15,273 nt of DNA from JAQSWP01 sp040255215 (GCA_040255215.1 JBDZUM010000103.1:1-15273); one strand, 5' to 3'; positions 6,922 to 14,493 are shown, counted from the stretch's first letter. The notes: generated from the sequence alone by a model not told the origin. Numbers and translations are program-made.

Positions 6922-7960
6922 TCATCGATTTCCTGAACTACCTGATAAGCGGAGCTTTGGTCGGACTGCTCTATGCGCTGATCGCCATGGGCTTCGTGGT
7001 CATCTACCGCGCCTCCAAAGTGTTCAATTTCGCGCAAGGCGAACTGGTGGTGTTCGGCGGCTTCGTCGTATGGTGGATGGTGCTGTCGATGGGCTTGCCG
7101 CTCATCGTCGGACTGCCGCTGGCCTTCGTCGTCGCCGCGCTGTTCGGATTGCTGATCGAGCGCATCTTCTTCTCGCGCCTGGTCGGCGAATCGGTCTTCG
7201 CCATGGTGATGGTGACGATCGGGCTGCTGATCCTCATTCGCGGTCTGATCCTGGTGCTGTTCGGCGCGCAGGTGCGGCCGTTTCCGATCATCTTCCCGCT
7301 GCAGCCCTTCATCTTCGGCGACATTCTGATCCCGCGCTNNNNNNNNNNNNNNNNNNNNNNNNNNNNNNNNNNNNNNNNNNNNNNNNNNNNNNNNNNNNNN
7401 NNNNNNNNNNNNNNNNNNNNNNNNNNNNNNNNNNNNNNCCGATCATCTTCCCGCTGCAGCCCTTCATCTTCGGCGACATTCTGATCCCGCGCTCGCTGTT
7501 GTTCGGTGCCGGCATCACCATCGCGGTGGGACTCGGCCTGTCGTGGTTCTTCAATCGCACGCGCCCGGGTCTCCGCATGACGGCGGTGGCTGAGGACCAT
7601 CAGGTCTCGCTGGCGATGGGCATTTCGGTCAAGCGCTCGATCGCCTTCGCCTGGGTGCTGGGCTCGCTGCTCTCGACCTTGGGCGCCATCATCTATCTCA
7701 GCGGCAAATCCTTAAGCTTCCTGGCCTCCGATATCGGTCTGGCCGCATTGCCGGTGGCGCTGCTTGCCGGTTTCGAATCGATCGCCGGCGTGCTGCTCGC
7801 CGGATTGATCGTCGGCATCATCCAGGGACTGGTCACCGCCTATGTCGATCCTGTCGTGGGCGGCGCGGTGGGCTCGGTGTTTCCCTTCGTCATCATGCTC
7901 ATCATCCTGTTCGTTCGGCCGACCGGCATGTTCGGCTGGAAGACCATCGAGAGGGTCTGA
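6918..7960 (+). CDS. LivH-type ABC permease, interrupted by an assembly gap
   Basis: This is one of the two membrane subunits of the HAAT-type importer. The N-terminal half has the family segment ASKVFNFAQGELVVFGGF (about residues 34-51) and several hydrophobic helices. The C-terminal half carries the cytoplasmic coupling loop around LRMTAVAEDHQVSLAMGIS and ends in FVRPTGMFGWKTIERV. The frame before the gap (from 6918) and the frame after it (to 7960) differ. Removing the 100 N and one of the two identical 55-base flanks (155 bases) joins them in frame and gives 295 residues, the usual length of the family. So the gene is very likely intact in the organism. ATG 6918 overlaps the ligase stop (ATGA). 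Confidence 0.9.
7284..7338 (+). repeat. 55-base duplicate flanking the gap, copy 1
   Basis: Identical to 7439-7493. It encodes PIIFPLQPFIFGDILIPR in the permease frame. Two contig ends that overlap but were not merged give exactly this picture. Confidence 0.95.
7339..7438. other. Assembly gap of exactly 100 N
   Basis: One hundred consecutive N, the conventional placeholder for a scaffold gap of unknown size. It lies inside the LivH-type permease gene and is flanked by identical 55-base copies. Confidence 0.99.
7439..7493 (+). repeat. 55-base duplicate flanking the gap, copy 2
   Basis: Identical to 7284-7338 base for base. After this copy the permease continues with SLLFGAG in the restored frame. 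Confidence 0.95.
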
Positions 7961-7963
7961 CAC

Positions 7964-9016
7964 ATGGATCGCGCAGGCGTATTCGCCACCAGCTTCGGCC
8001 GCGACCAGGCGTTGATCCGCACGCGTCAGCAATGGATCGCTTTTGCGCTCTTTGCTGTGCTCATGGTGGCGCTGCCGTATGTCGTGGGGCCGCGGCTGGT
8101 CGCCATCTCCACCGCAATGATGATCTCTGCCGTGGTGGTGATCGGATTGCAGATCAATACCGGCTATGCGGGCCAGGTCAATCTGGGGCAGGCCGCTTTC
8201 ATGGGCGTCGGGGCCTATGCCGCCGCCGTCTGCGCCACCAAGTTCGGCCTGCCATTCTGGCTCAGCATCCCGCTCGGCGGCTGCGCCGCGGCGGTCTTCG
8301 GCTTCATCTTCGGCCTGTCGGCAGTGCGCATCAAAGGCTTCTACCTGGCGCTGACCACCATCGCGGCGCAGATGCTGTTCCACTTCATGATCCTGAATGT
8401 GCCGTCCTCGTGGTTCGGCGGCTCGAACGGGCTGTCGCTCGAACCGGCAAGGATTTTCGGCGTCGCGCTCGATACCGACCGCTCGATTTATTTCCTCTGC
8501 CTGGTGGTGACCGCGATCATGACCTTCGGCGCCTACGGCATCGTGCGCAGCCGCCACGGGCGCGCCTTCGTCGCAGTGCGCGACGACGATGTCGCCTCGG
8601 GCATGATGGGCGTCAACGTGGTGCGCACCAAAGCCACCGCGTTCCTGATCGGCGCTTTCTATGCCGGTATTGGCGGAGGTCTATGGGCCTATTACGTCCG
8701 CTTCGTCGCAGTCGACCAGTTCACGTTGTTCCACTCGATCTGGTTCATCGCCATGATCATCGTCGGCGGCATGGGCTCGGTGACCGGCGCGCTGATCGGC
8801 GTCTTCATCATCACCGCAGTGCGCGAGAGCTTCGTCACTCTGGGGCCTAGCCTGGTTCAGAGCTTCCCCACCTTGGGCGGCGACGTGGTGTTCGCGCTGA
8901 TGAACGTTTTTCTGGGCGGCATCATTGCAGCCTTTCTCATCTTCGAGCCCCGCGGCCTGATGCACCGCTGGACCATACTGAAGAGATCCTATCGCTTGTG
9001 GCCGTTCCCCTACTGA
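7964..9016 (+). CDS. LivM-type ABC permease
   Basis: This 350-residue integral membrane protein is the second permease subunit of the importer. It has roughly eight to ten hydrophobic helices. The family hallmark NTGYAGQVNLGQAAFMGVGA covers residues 65-84, and the cytoplasmic coupling loop HGRAFVAVRDDDVASGMMGV about 198-217. The N-terminal 23 residues are hydrophilic before the first helix, and the end is a basic-aromatic tail (RSYRLWPFPY). ATG 7964 follows the LivH stop by three bases, with GAGGG at 7951-7955 as ribosome site. The partner subunits are encoded on both sides. Confidence 0.95.
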   Translation: MDRAGVFATSFGRDQALIRTRQQWIAFALFAVLMVALPYVVGPRLVAISTAMMISAVVVIGLQINTGYAGQVNLGQAAFMGVGAYAAAVCATKFGLPFWLSIPLGGCAAAVFGFIFGLSAVRIKGFYLALTTIAAQMLFHFMILNVPSSWFGGSNGLSLEPARIFGVALDTDRSIYFLCLVVTAIMTFGAYGIVRSRHGRAFVAVRDDDVASGMMGVNVVRTKATAFLIGAFYAGIGGGLWAYYVRFVAVDQFTLFHSIWFIAMIIVGGMGSVTGALIGVFIITAVRESFVTLGPSLVQSFPTLGGDVVFALMNVFLGGIIAAFLIFEPRGLMHRWTILKRSYRLWPFPY

Positions 9017-9068
9017 GGAACGCGACAAACGCTGGGTAGCGCAACGCATCGCACGGGAGGGTAACAGG

Positions 9069-10298
9069 ATGAAAGTCTTCAATCGTCATAACATCGCCGG
9101 AGCGATCGCCGCTCTGGGAATTCTATCGACTGCGACTGCGGCCAGCGCGCAGACGACCTACAACATCGCCTCGATGGCCGATTTCACCGGGCCATACGCC
9201 GACGTGATGAAGGATCTGATCGGCGCGCGCCGTCCCGCCATTGAATGGTGGAACGCCGAAGTCGGCTCTAAGCTCGGTATCAAGCTCAACAGCAAGGACT
9301 ACGATCACCGCTACGATGCGGCGCAGGTCGCAAGCTTGTGGCCGGGGATCAAGGCCGAACTGAACCCGATCGTCGTTCTCGGCGTGGGCGGACCTGACGT
9401 GGCTGCGCTGCAGGGCCGGCTGCCGGCCGACAAGGTCCCGATGATCATGTCCACCGCGGGCTACGGCTTCGCCTGGAAGCCCGATCCCTGGATCTTCAAT
9501 CCGCGCCCAACCTATTCGCATGAAGCCGCCGCGTTCTTCGAGTGGTATCGCGGCAAGCGCGGTGGTACCGGTCCGCTCAAAGTTGCGGTGATTTCCTCGG
9601 AAGCCTCGCCTGCCTATGTCGATCAGCACAAGGGCATAGAAAAATACGCCAAGGACAACCCCGACAAGGTCGAAGTAGTCGAGATCGTCTTCACCGAAGT
9701 CCAGCCGACCGATCTGACGACGCAGATCAATCGCGTGCTGCGCAAGGGCGCCGAAGTGATCTCGATCCAGACCAATACGGCGGCGGTTGTTGCGACGAAG
9801 CGCGCCATGCAGGCTGTCGGCAAGAAGGTGCCGATTCTGATGAGCTCGCATAACGGCGTGCTCGATTCAGGCCGCGCGGTGGGGGACGTCAAGCAGATGG
9901 AAGGCGATTTCGAAGTCTATGCGATGGCGGTGCCGACCGAAGAGAAGACGCCGTCCCGTGCCTTCTTCGACATGCTGACGGCGAAGTACAACATGAAGGC
10001 ACAGTGGACCGTCACCGCGGTGCAAGGCCTGGCGCAGACGCTGGTGGCCTTGCGCGCCATCGAAGCGGCGGCGGCCAAGGTGGGTGCCGACAAGATCACC
10101 GGCGAATCGATCCGCGATGCCATGCTGGCCAACGACATCAAGAGCGACCGCATCTTCTCGGTGCTGTCGGATCTCGATTTCACCAACGAGGCGCCGTTCC
10201 CGGTCAAAGGCTTGAAGGCTGGAATCGGCACGATCAAGGACGGCAAGTATGCGGCGGCCGCGCAGGATGCGCCGGTTCCCGTGCTGAACAAGTGGTAG
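9069..10298 (+). CDS. Periplasmic substrate-binding protein of the importer
   Basis: This 409-residue protein is a type I periplasmic binding protein of the LivK/amide-binding class. The N-terminus is a clear Sec signal peptide: a short basic start, a hydrophobic core (about residues 9-22) and the cleavage motif ASA before Gln28. The mature protein begins TTYNIASMADFTGPYADV, typical of the ligand pocket's first strand. It would capture the substrate and deliver it to the LivH/LivM channel. GGGAGG at 9056-9061 gives a strong ribosome site, in keeping with the high amounts needed for binding proteins. A 9-bp hairpin follows the gene before the second ATPase. The ligand cannot be read from the sequence; the ligase in the operon suggests a carboxylic acid. 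Confidence 0.93.
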   Translation: MKVFNRHNIAGAIAALGILSTATAASAQTTYNIASMADFTGPYADVMKDLIGARRPAIEWWNAEVGSKLGIKLNSKDYDHRYDAAQVASLWPGIKAELNPIVVLGVGGPDVAALQGRLPADKVPMIMSTAGYGFAWKPDPWIFNPRPTYSHEAAAFFEWYRGKRGGTGPLKVAVISSEASPAYVDQHKGIEKYAKDNPDKVEVVEIVFTEVQPTDLTTQINRVLRKGAEVISIQTNTAAVVATKRAMQAVGKKVPILMSSHNGVLDSGRAVGDVKQMEGDFEVYAMAVPTEEKTPSRAFFDMLTAKYNMKAQWTVTAVQGLAQTLVALRAIEAAAAKVGADKITGESIRDAMLANDIKSDRIFSVLSDLDFTNEAPFPVKGLKAGIGTIKDGKYAAAAQDAPVPVLNKW

Positions 10299-10309
10299 GA
10301 CAGTCGATC

Positions 10310-10332
10310 GGCCGGACCCTCGTGGTCCGGCC
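10310..10332 (+). promoter_or_regulatory. Intercistronic hairpin after the binding-protein gene
   Basis: GGCCGGACC (10310-10318) and GGTCCGGCC (10324-10332) form a perfect, very GC-rich 9-bp stem with loop CTCGT. No T-run follows, so it is not an obvious terminator. Hairpins right after binding-protein genes in other ABC operons protect the upstream mRNA from 3' decay and lower expression of the next gene; that role is inferred here. Confidence 0.6.
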
Positions 10333-10352
10333 ATCCCGATCCGGAGAGCGCC

Positions 10353-11144
10353 GTGCTTGAATTGAACAATGTCGAAGTGATCTACAGCGACGTCATCCTG
10401 GCGGTGAAGGGCATTTCGCTGAAGGTGCCCGAGGGCCAGTGCGTGACGCTGCTGGGCGGCAACGGCGCCGGCAAATCCACGACGTTGAAGGCGATCTCCA
10501 ATGTCGTGCGCACGGAAGATGGGCGCGTCACCGCCGGCTCGATTAGCTTCCACGGCAAACCCATCGACAATGAAGATCCGGTGGCGGTAGTCAAAGCCGG
10601 CATCATCCATGTGATGGAAGGCCGCCGTGTGCTGCGCCATCTGACGGTGGAGCAGAATCTCATCGTCGGCGGCCACATGCAGAGCTCACTGCGGGTGGTG
10701 CGCGAGAAACTCGACAAGGTCTATGGCCATATCGGCCGGCTCGCAGCGTTGAAGGATCGCACCGCGGGCTATCTCTCCGGAGGCGAGCAGCAGATGCTGG
10801 TGATCGGCCGGGCGATGATGGCCGACCCCAAGCTGATCATGATCGACGAGCCGTCGCTTGGACTGGCGCCGCTGATGGTCGAAGAAGTGTTCGCACTGCT
10901 GCGCAAGTTGAAGGCCTCAGGCCTGACCCTGCTGATCGTCGAGCAGAACACCCGCGTCGCGCTCGACATCGCCGATTACGGCTACGTCATGGAGAACGGG
11001 CGTATCGTGCTGGAAGGTCCGGGCGAGGATCTGCGCACCAACGAAGACGTCCGCGAGTTCTATCTCGGGCTCAACCTCGAAGGTGAACGCAAGAGCTACC
11101 GCGACATAAAGCATTACCGTCGGCGCAAGCGCTGGCTCGGCTGA
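10353..11144 (+). CDS. LivF-type ABC transporter ATP-binding protein
   Basis: This 263-residue protein is the second ATPase of the importer. Motifs are Walker A GGNGAGKST (35-43), signature LSGGEQQ (141-147) and Walker B LIMIDEP (161-167). The H-loop position reads VEQN, with glutamine in place of histidine, which is normal for LivF proteins. The C-terminus has an unusual very basic extension, SYRDIKHYRRRKRWLG, beyond the usual LivF end. I associate such tails with LIV-type systems that carry an acyl-CoA ligase in the operon, but this is from memory. GTG 10353 has GGAGAG at 10343-10348. It is the last gene of the operon; the convergent crotonase gene ends only nine bases further. Confidence 0.94.
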   Translation: MLELNNVEVIYSDVILAVKGISLKVPEGQCVTLLGGNGAGKSTTLKAISNVVRTEDGRVTAGSISFHGKPIDNEDPVAVVKAGIIHVMEGRRVLRHLTVEQNLIVGGHMQSSLRVVREKLDKVYGHIGRLAALKDRTAGYLSGGEQQMLVIGRAMMADPKLIMIDEPSLGLAPLMVEEVFALLRKLKASGLTLLIVEQNTRVALDIADYGYVMENGRIVLEGPGEDLRTNEDVREFYLGLNLEGERKSYRDIKHYRRRKRWLG

Positions 11145-11187
11145 CGTGGCGCATTAGCGTCCGATAAAATGCGGCTTGCGCTTTTCT
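11123..11187. terminator. Possible termination structure between convergent genes
   Basis: GCGCAAGC (11123-11130) pairs with GCTTGCGC (11174-11181), and CGCATT (11150-11155) pairs with AATGCG (11168-11173). The right arms are contiguous and followed by TTTTCTT at 11182-11188 in the plus direction. The left arms are separated by 19 bases and overlap coding sequence, so the structure is imperfect. It is the only terminator-like element seen at this junction. Confidence 0.25.
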
Positions 11188-11936
11188 TCGAAGGCGGCAA
11201 GGCCTTCCTTCATATCGTGGCTGTGCGCGTGCACTTCGCTCGCGAGAATCTCAAGTCGCAGGGCGGTGGCGCTGGGCTGTTCCAGCCCGTCGTCGACCAA
11301 AGCCTTCATACGGCGCAGCACCAGCGGGCTTTTGGCCGCGAGCTTGGCGACTAACCGCTCGACCGCAGTGATCAGCTCGCCGTCCTCGACGACTTCGTTG
11401 ACCAGACCGGGGGCGACGAGATCTGCTGCGGGCACGAACTCGCCCGTGAAGAGAAGGTATTTGGCGCGTGTGGGGCCAATCTTGCGCGGCAATCGAACCG
11501 AACTGCCGCCGCCGGGTAGCAAGCCATAATTGGCATGTGCATCGCCGATCTTGGCCGAACGGACGGCCAGCACCAGATCGCAGCACAGCACCAGCTCCAG
11601 TCCGCCGGCGAGAGCGAGACCATTCAGGGCGGCGATTACCGGACGCGGGCAGGTTTCGATACGCGTCATCATCTCCAGCACCGAATTCAGGAACGGCCCG
11701 ATGGCAGCCTCAGCGCCCGGCTGGTTGCGCACGAATTTCAGGTCGGCGCCGGCACAAAAAGCCCGACCCGCACCGGTCAGGACGACAGCCTTTATCTCGC
11801 TGTCTGAAACAGCCCGGTCGAGCGCCGCGTTGACGCCTGACACCACTTCCGGCGTGAGCGCGTTCAAGGCGTCCGGCCTGTTGAGGGTGATCCACATCGC
11901 TCCGTTGCGGATTTCGGCAAGAACGGCTGAAGACAT
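11154..11936 (-). CDS. Crotonase-fold protein (enoyl-CoA hydratase/isomerase family), atypical active site
   Basis: This 260-residue protein has the length and fold motifs of enoyl-CoA hydratases, which hydrate trans-2-enoyl-CoAs. Oxyanion-hole segments are visible: AFCAGADLK (59-67) and ALNGLALAGGLEL (103-115). Glu114 in GGLEL corresponds to catalytic Glu144 of rat crotonase. The second catalytic glutamate, Glu164 of rat, should lie 20 residues later in a PE motif, but here that position is His134 in GDAHANYGLLPGGG. The protein may therefore be a hydratase variant, an isomerase or another crotonase-type enzyme. ATG at 11936 (minus strand) is preceded by GAGG six bases away; the longer in-frame start at 12026 adds non-homologous sequence. 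It is transcribed against the transporter operon and away from the racemase gene. Confidence 0.88.
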   Translation of the reverse strand: MSSAVLAEIRNGAMWITLNRPDALNALTPEVVSGVNAALDRAVSDSEIKAVVLTGAGRAFCAGADLKFVRNQPGAEAAIGPFLNSVLEMMTRIETCPRPVIAALNGLALAGGLELVLCCDLVLAVRSAKIGDAHANYGLLPGGGSSVRLPRKIGPTRAKYLLFTGEFVPAADLVAPGLVNEVVEDGELITAVERLVAKLAAKSPLVLRRMKALVDDGLEQPSATALRLEILASEVHAHSHDMKEGLAAFEEKRKPHFIGR

Positions 11937-11963
11937 GTTGAGCCTCGGGAGTTTGATGTTTTT

Positions 11964-11977
11964 TGACTCGCTGGTCA
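11964..11977. promoter_or_regulatory. TGAC-N6-GTCA operator-like dyad in a divergent promoter region
   Basis: TGAC (11964-11967) and GTCA (11974-11977) form an inverted repeat with a 6-base spacer, the same layout as 1919-1932 before the acyl-CoA dehydrogenase. It lies between the crotonase gene (minus) and the racemase gene (plus), where one bound repressor could control both. Likely ligand-responsive control by the TetR protein; inference. Confidence 0.45.
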
Positions 11978-11978
11978 C

Positions 11979-12008
11979 TTGCTTGTTCGGGAAGTCATAT
12001 CCTATAGT
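11979..12008 (+). promoter_or_regulatory. Possible promoter of the racemase-thiolase-dehydrogenase genes
   Basis: TTGCTT (11979-11984) and TATAGT (12003-12008) with an 18-base spacer resemble sigma-70 -35 and -10 boxes. They sit directly after the TGAC-N6-GTCA dyad and about 48 bases before the ATG at 12056. Assigned by eye. Confidence 0.35.
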
Positions 12009-12055
12009 CGAAACAAGTTCAGGCAAGTCTTCAGCAGGCGCAGGAGCGTTTTTCG

Positions 12056-13192
12056 ATGGGTCTTTCGCTGGACGGCATCAGGATCGTTTGCTTGGCCGAA
12101 CAATATCCCGGCCCATACGCCACGCTGTTGCTGGCCGACCTTGGCGCCGACGTGATCCTGGTGGAACGCCCGGGTAGCGGCGATCCTGCCCGTCAATTTC
12201 CTGGCTTCCATGCCGCGCTCAGCCGCAACAAGAGATCGGTCGTCATCGATCTGAAAGCGGAGGACGGCAGGCGGCAGTTGCGCGATCTCGTCGCCTCGGC
12301 CGACGTGCTGATGGAAGGATTCCGGCCCGGCACCATGGAACGCCTCGGTTTCGGTTACGCGGCCGTGGAACTGCTTAACCCGAAGCTGGTTTACGTCTCG
12401 ATCTCCGGCTTCGGCCAATCGGGCCCGTATCGCGACAGGCCGGCGCATGACCTGTCATATCAGGCGATCGCCGGGTTCCTGTTCCGCCAGGCTGAAACCG
12501 GCGCGCTGGACAGCCATAGCGAGATCGCCATTGGCGATCTGTCGTCGGGCATGTTTGCAGCCATCGGCACGCTGGCCGCCCTGCTGGAATGCACCCGCAC
12601 GGGCCGCGGCAAGTACATCGACGTATCGATGACGGACGGCCTGCTGTCATGGATGTCCGTCCTGGTCGGGCCGGTGCTGAACGGGCAAGCGGTCGCCGAT
12701 ATCGGCGCCGAGCCGGCCTACGGACTTTTCCGCTGCGCCGGAAACAAGATCCTGTCGCTCTCCATTGCGCATGAAGACTGGTTCTGGAAACCGTTCTGCA
12801 AACTTCTCGTAATGGACGACGTCGCCGATCTTGGCCGTGAACAGCGAGTCGCGCAGGCCACCGAACTGTCGTCGAGGATCGCTGGAATTCTGGCCACGGA
12901 CAGCCGCGAGTCATGGGGCGCCGCTTTCGACGCCGCCGGCATTCCATGGGGACCGGTGAACTCGATCGAGGAAGTCGCCGCCGATCGCCACTTTCGCGAA
13001 CGCGGCATGTTTCACCGCGTCGCCGACAGCGACGGCACCATGCGTTGGCATGTCGCCCAGCCGCTGATGTTTTCAGGCGATCATCCCGCCCCGCGGCGGG
13101 GCGTGCCGCGGCTGGGCGAACATACGCGCGAAGTGCTGGCCGAACTGCCCAAGGCCATCGTACCGGGCCAGGCAAACCAGCAGCGAAGCTGA
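12056..13192 (+). CDS. CaiB/BaiF-fold protein: alpha-methylacyl-CoA racemase or family III CoA-transferase
   Basis: This 378-residue protein belongs to the CaiB/BaiF (family III CoA-transferase) fold, seen in its start (LDGIRIVCLAEQYPGPYAT), SISGFGQSGPYRDRPAHDLSY and GRGKYIDVSMTDGLLSW. Family III transferases exchange CoA between acids through an aspartate; Asp132 would fill that role. However, His131 and Asp161 are 30 residues apart, as are His126 and Asp156 of the Mycobacterium tuberculosis alpha-methylacyl-CoA racemase, and a glutamate at 240 matches its Glu241 region. The AHDLSY context and the length also fit racemases. Racemases invert the 2-methyl centre of branched acyl-CoAs so that the S form can be oxidised. 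I favour racemase, not firmly. ATG 12056 has GGAG 9 bases upstream. The thiolase and dehydrogenase follow in the same direction. Confidence 0.85.
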   Translation: MGLSLDGIRIVCLAEQYPGPYATLLLADLGADVILVERPGSGDPARQFPGFHAALSRNKRSVVIDLKAEDGRRQLRDLVASADVLMEGFRPGTMERLGFGYAAVELLNPKLVYVSISGFGQSGPYRDRPAHDLSYQAIAGFLFRQAETGALDSHSEIAIGDLSSGMFAAIGTLAALLECTRTGRGKYIDVSMTDGLLSWMSVLVGPVLNGQAVADIGAEPAYGLFRCAGNKILSLSIAHEDWFWKPFCKLLVMDDVADLGREQRVAQATELSSRIAGILATDSRESWGAAFDAAGIPWGPVNSIEEVAADRHFRERGMFHRVADSDGTMRWHVAQPLMFSGDHPAPRRGVPRLGEHTREVLAELPKAIVPGQANQQRS

Positions 13193-13225
13193 CAGCCGAT
13201 ACTGAACTCTGACGGGAGAACAGCG

Positions 13226-14464
13226 ATGGAAGAGATCTATGTGGTTGGCGTCGGCATGACGCCGTTCGGGCGTATGGCGGATACCGACATCAAGGCCATG
13301 TCCGAGCAGGCCGTCGATGCGGCGCTGGCCGATGCCGGTGTCGAGAAATCGGCGATCGAGGCGGCATTCTTCGCCAATGCCTCGCAAGGTCATATGGAGC
13401 GCCAGCATATGATCCGTGGCGAGATCGTGATGCGGTCGATGGGCGTGGGCGGCATACCGGTGGTCAATGTCGAAAACGCCTGCGCCAGCGGCTCGACCGC
13501 CTTTAATCTTGCGGTGACCTTCCTCAAGGCCGGGGAAGGCGACGTTGCCTTGGCCATTGGCGCCGAGAAAATGTATTCGTCCGATCGCAAGCTGATGTTT
13601 GGCTCCTTTGACAGCGCCTGGGATGTCAGCCGCGACGAGGAAATCCGCAAGCGCTTGCTGAAGCTTGGCGAAGGCGTTGCCGTTCCTGCGGGAACGACGT
13701 CGGACAAGTCCTATAGCGTCTTCATGGATGTATATGCCGCGTTTTCGCGCTACCACATGAAGCGTTTCGGCACCACGCAGCGCCAGCTTGCGGCGGTTTC
13801 CGCGAAGAACCACCGGCACTCGGTCGAGAATCCTCTGTCGCAGTTCCGCAACGCCTATACCACCGACGAGGTCCTGAAGGCGCCGCCGATCACCTATCCG
13901 CTGACCCTTCCGATGTGCTCGCCGATTTCGGACGGCGCCGCGGCCGCCATCGTCACGACCAAGGCTGGGCTAAAGAGATTGGGCATCGACGAAAGCCACG
14001 CCATTCGCGTCCTCGCCAGCGTGGTGCAGACTGGCAGCGATCGCGATCCTTCCGAGGTGGAGAAGCATTGCACGGCTCTGGCCGCCCGACGGGCGTACAA
14101 CAAGGCGGGCATTGGGCCCGAGGAGGTCTCGGTCGCCGAAGTGCACGACGCTACCGCCATGGGCGAGATCATCCAGATCGAGAATCTTGGTTTCTGCGGT
14201 TTCGGCGATGGCGGCCCCATCTCCGAGCGCGGCGAAACGACAATAGGCGGGCGAATTCCCGTTAACCCCTCTGGCGGCCTGGAATCCAAGGGACATCCGG
14301 TCGGCGCTACCGGCATAGGCCAGATTCACGAGCTGGTAACTCAGCTTCGCGGCGAGGCTGGCTCTCGCCAAGTGGAAGGCGCGCGTATTGCGCTGGCGGA
14401 GAATGGCGGCGGCCTGCACGGGATCGAGGAAGCGGTGGCCTGCGTCACTATCCTCGGGCGCTAG
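13226..14464 (+). CDS. SCP-x-type thiolase (acetyl-CoA acyltransferase family)
   Basis: This 412-residue protein has the thiolase fold of the sterol-carrier-protein-x (SCP2 thiolase) branch, which cleaves 3-ketoacyl-CoAs, including 2-methyl-branched ones, releasing acetyl- or propionyl-CoA. The nucleophile is Cys86 in NACASGSTAF. Further motifs are His307 in EVHDAT and His357 in SGGLESKGHPVGATG. The last motif reads ENGGG rather than the Cys-Gly-Gly of degradative thiolases, which is usual in this branch. No fused sterol carrier domain is present. GGGAG at 13213-13217 is the ribosome site for ATG 13226. It lies 33 bases after the racemase-type gene and 29 before the dehydrogenase, so the three are probably one operon. 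Confidence 0.92.
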   Translation: MEEIYVVGVGMTPFGRMADTDIKAMSEQAVDAALADAGVEKSAIEAAFFANASQGHMERQHMIRGEIVMRSMGVGGIPVVNVENACASGSTAFNLAVTFLKAGEGDVALAIGAEKMYSSDRKLMFGSFDSAWDVSRDEEIRKRLLKLGEGVAVPAGTTSDKSYSVFMDVYAAFSRYHMKRFGTTQRQLAAVSAKNHRHSVENPLSQFRNAYTTDEVLKAPPITYPLTLPMCSPISDGAAAAIVTTKAGLKRLGIDESHAIRVLASVVQTGSDRDPSEVEKHCTALAARRAYNKAGIGPEEVSVAEVHDATAMGEIIQIENLGFCGFGDGGPISERGETTIGGRIPVNPSGGLESKGHPVGATGIGQIHELVTQLRGEAGSRQVEGARIALAENGGGLHGIEEAVACVTILGR

Positions 14465-14493
14465 TACAAATCGCATAACGGAAGGGTCAGCCG

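Noticed and set aside
5172..7484. Very long plus-strand frame crossing ligase, permease and gap
   Set aside because: It is the wrong frame of the ligase (Arg/His/Ala-rich, low complexity) that runs into the permease frame at about 6918; only the permease part is real.
7284..7493. True tandem duplication within the permease gene
   Set aside because: The gap is exactly 100 N and merging the copies restores the frame and the normal protein length; an assembly artefact is simpler.
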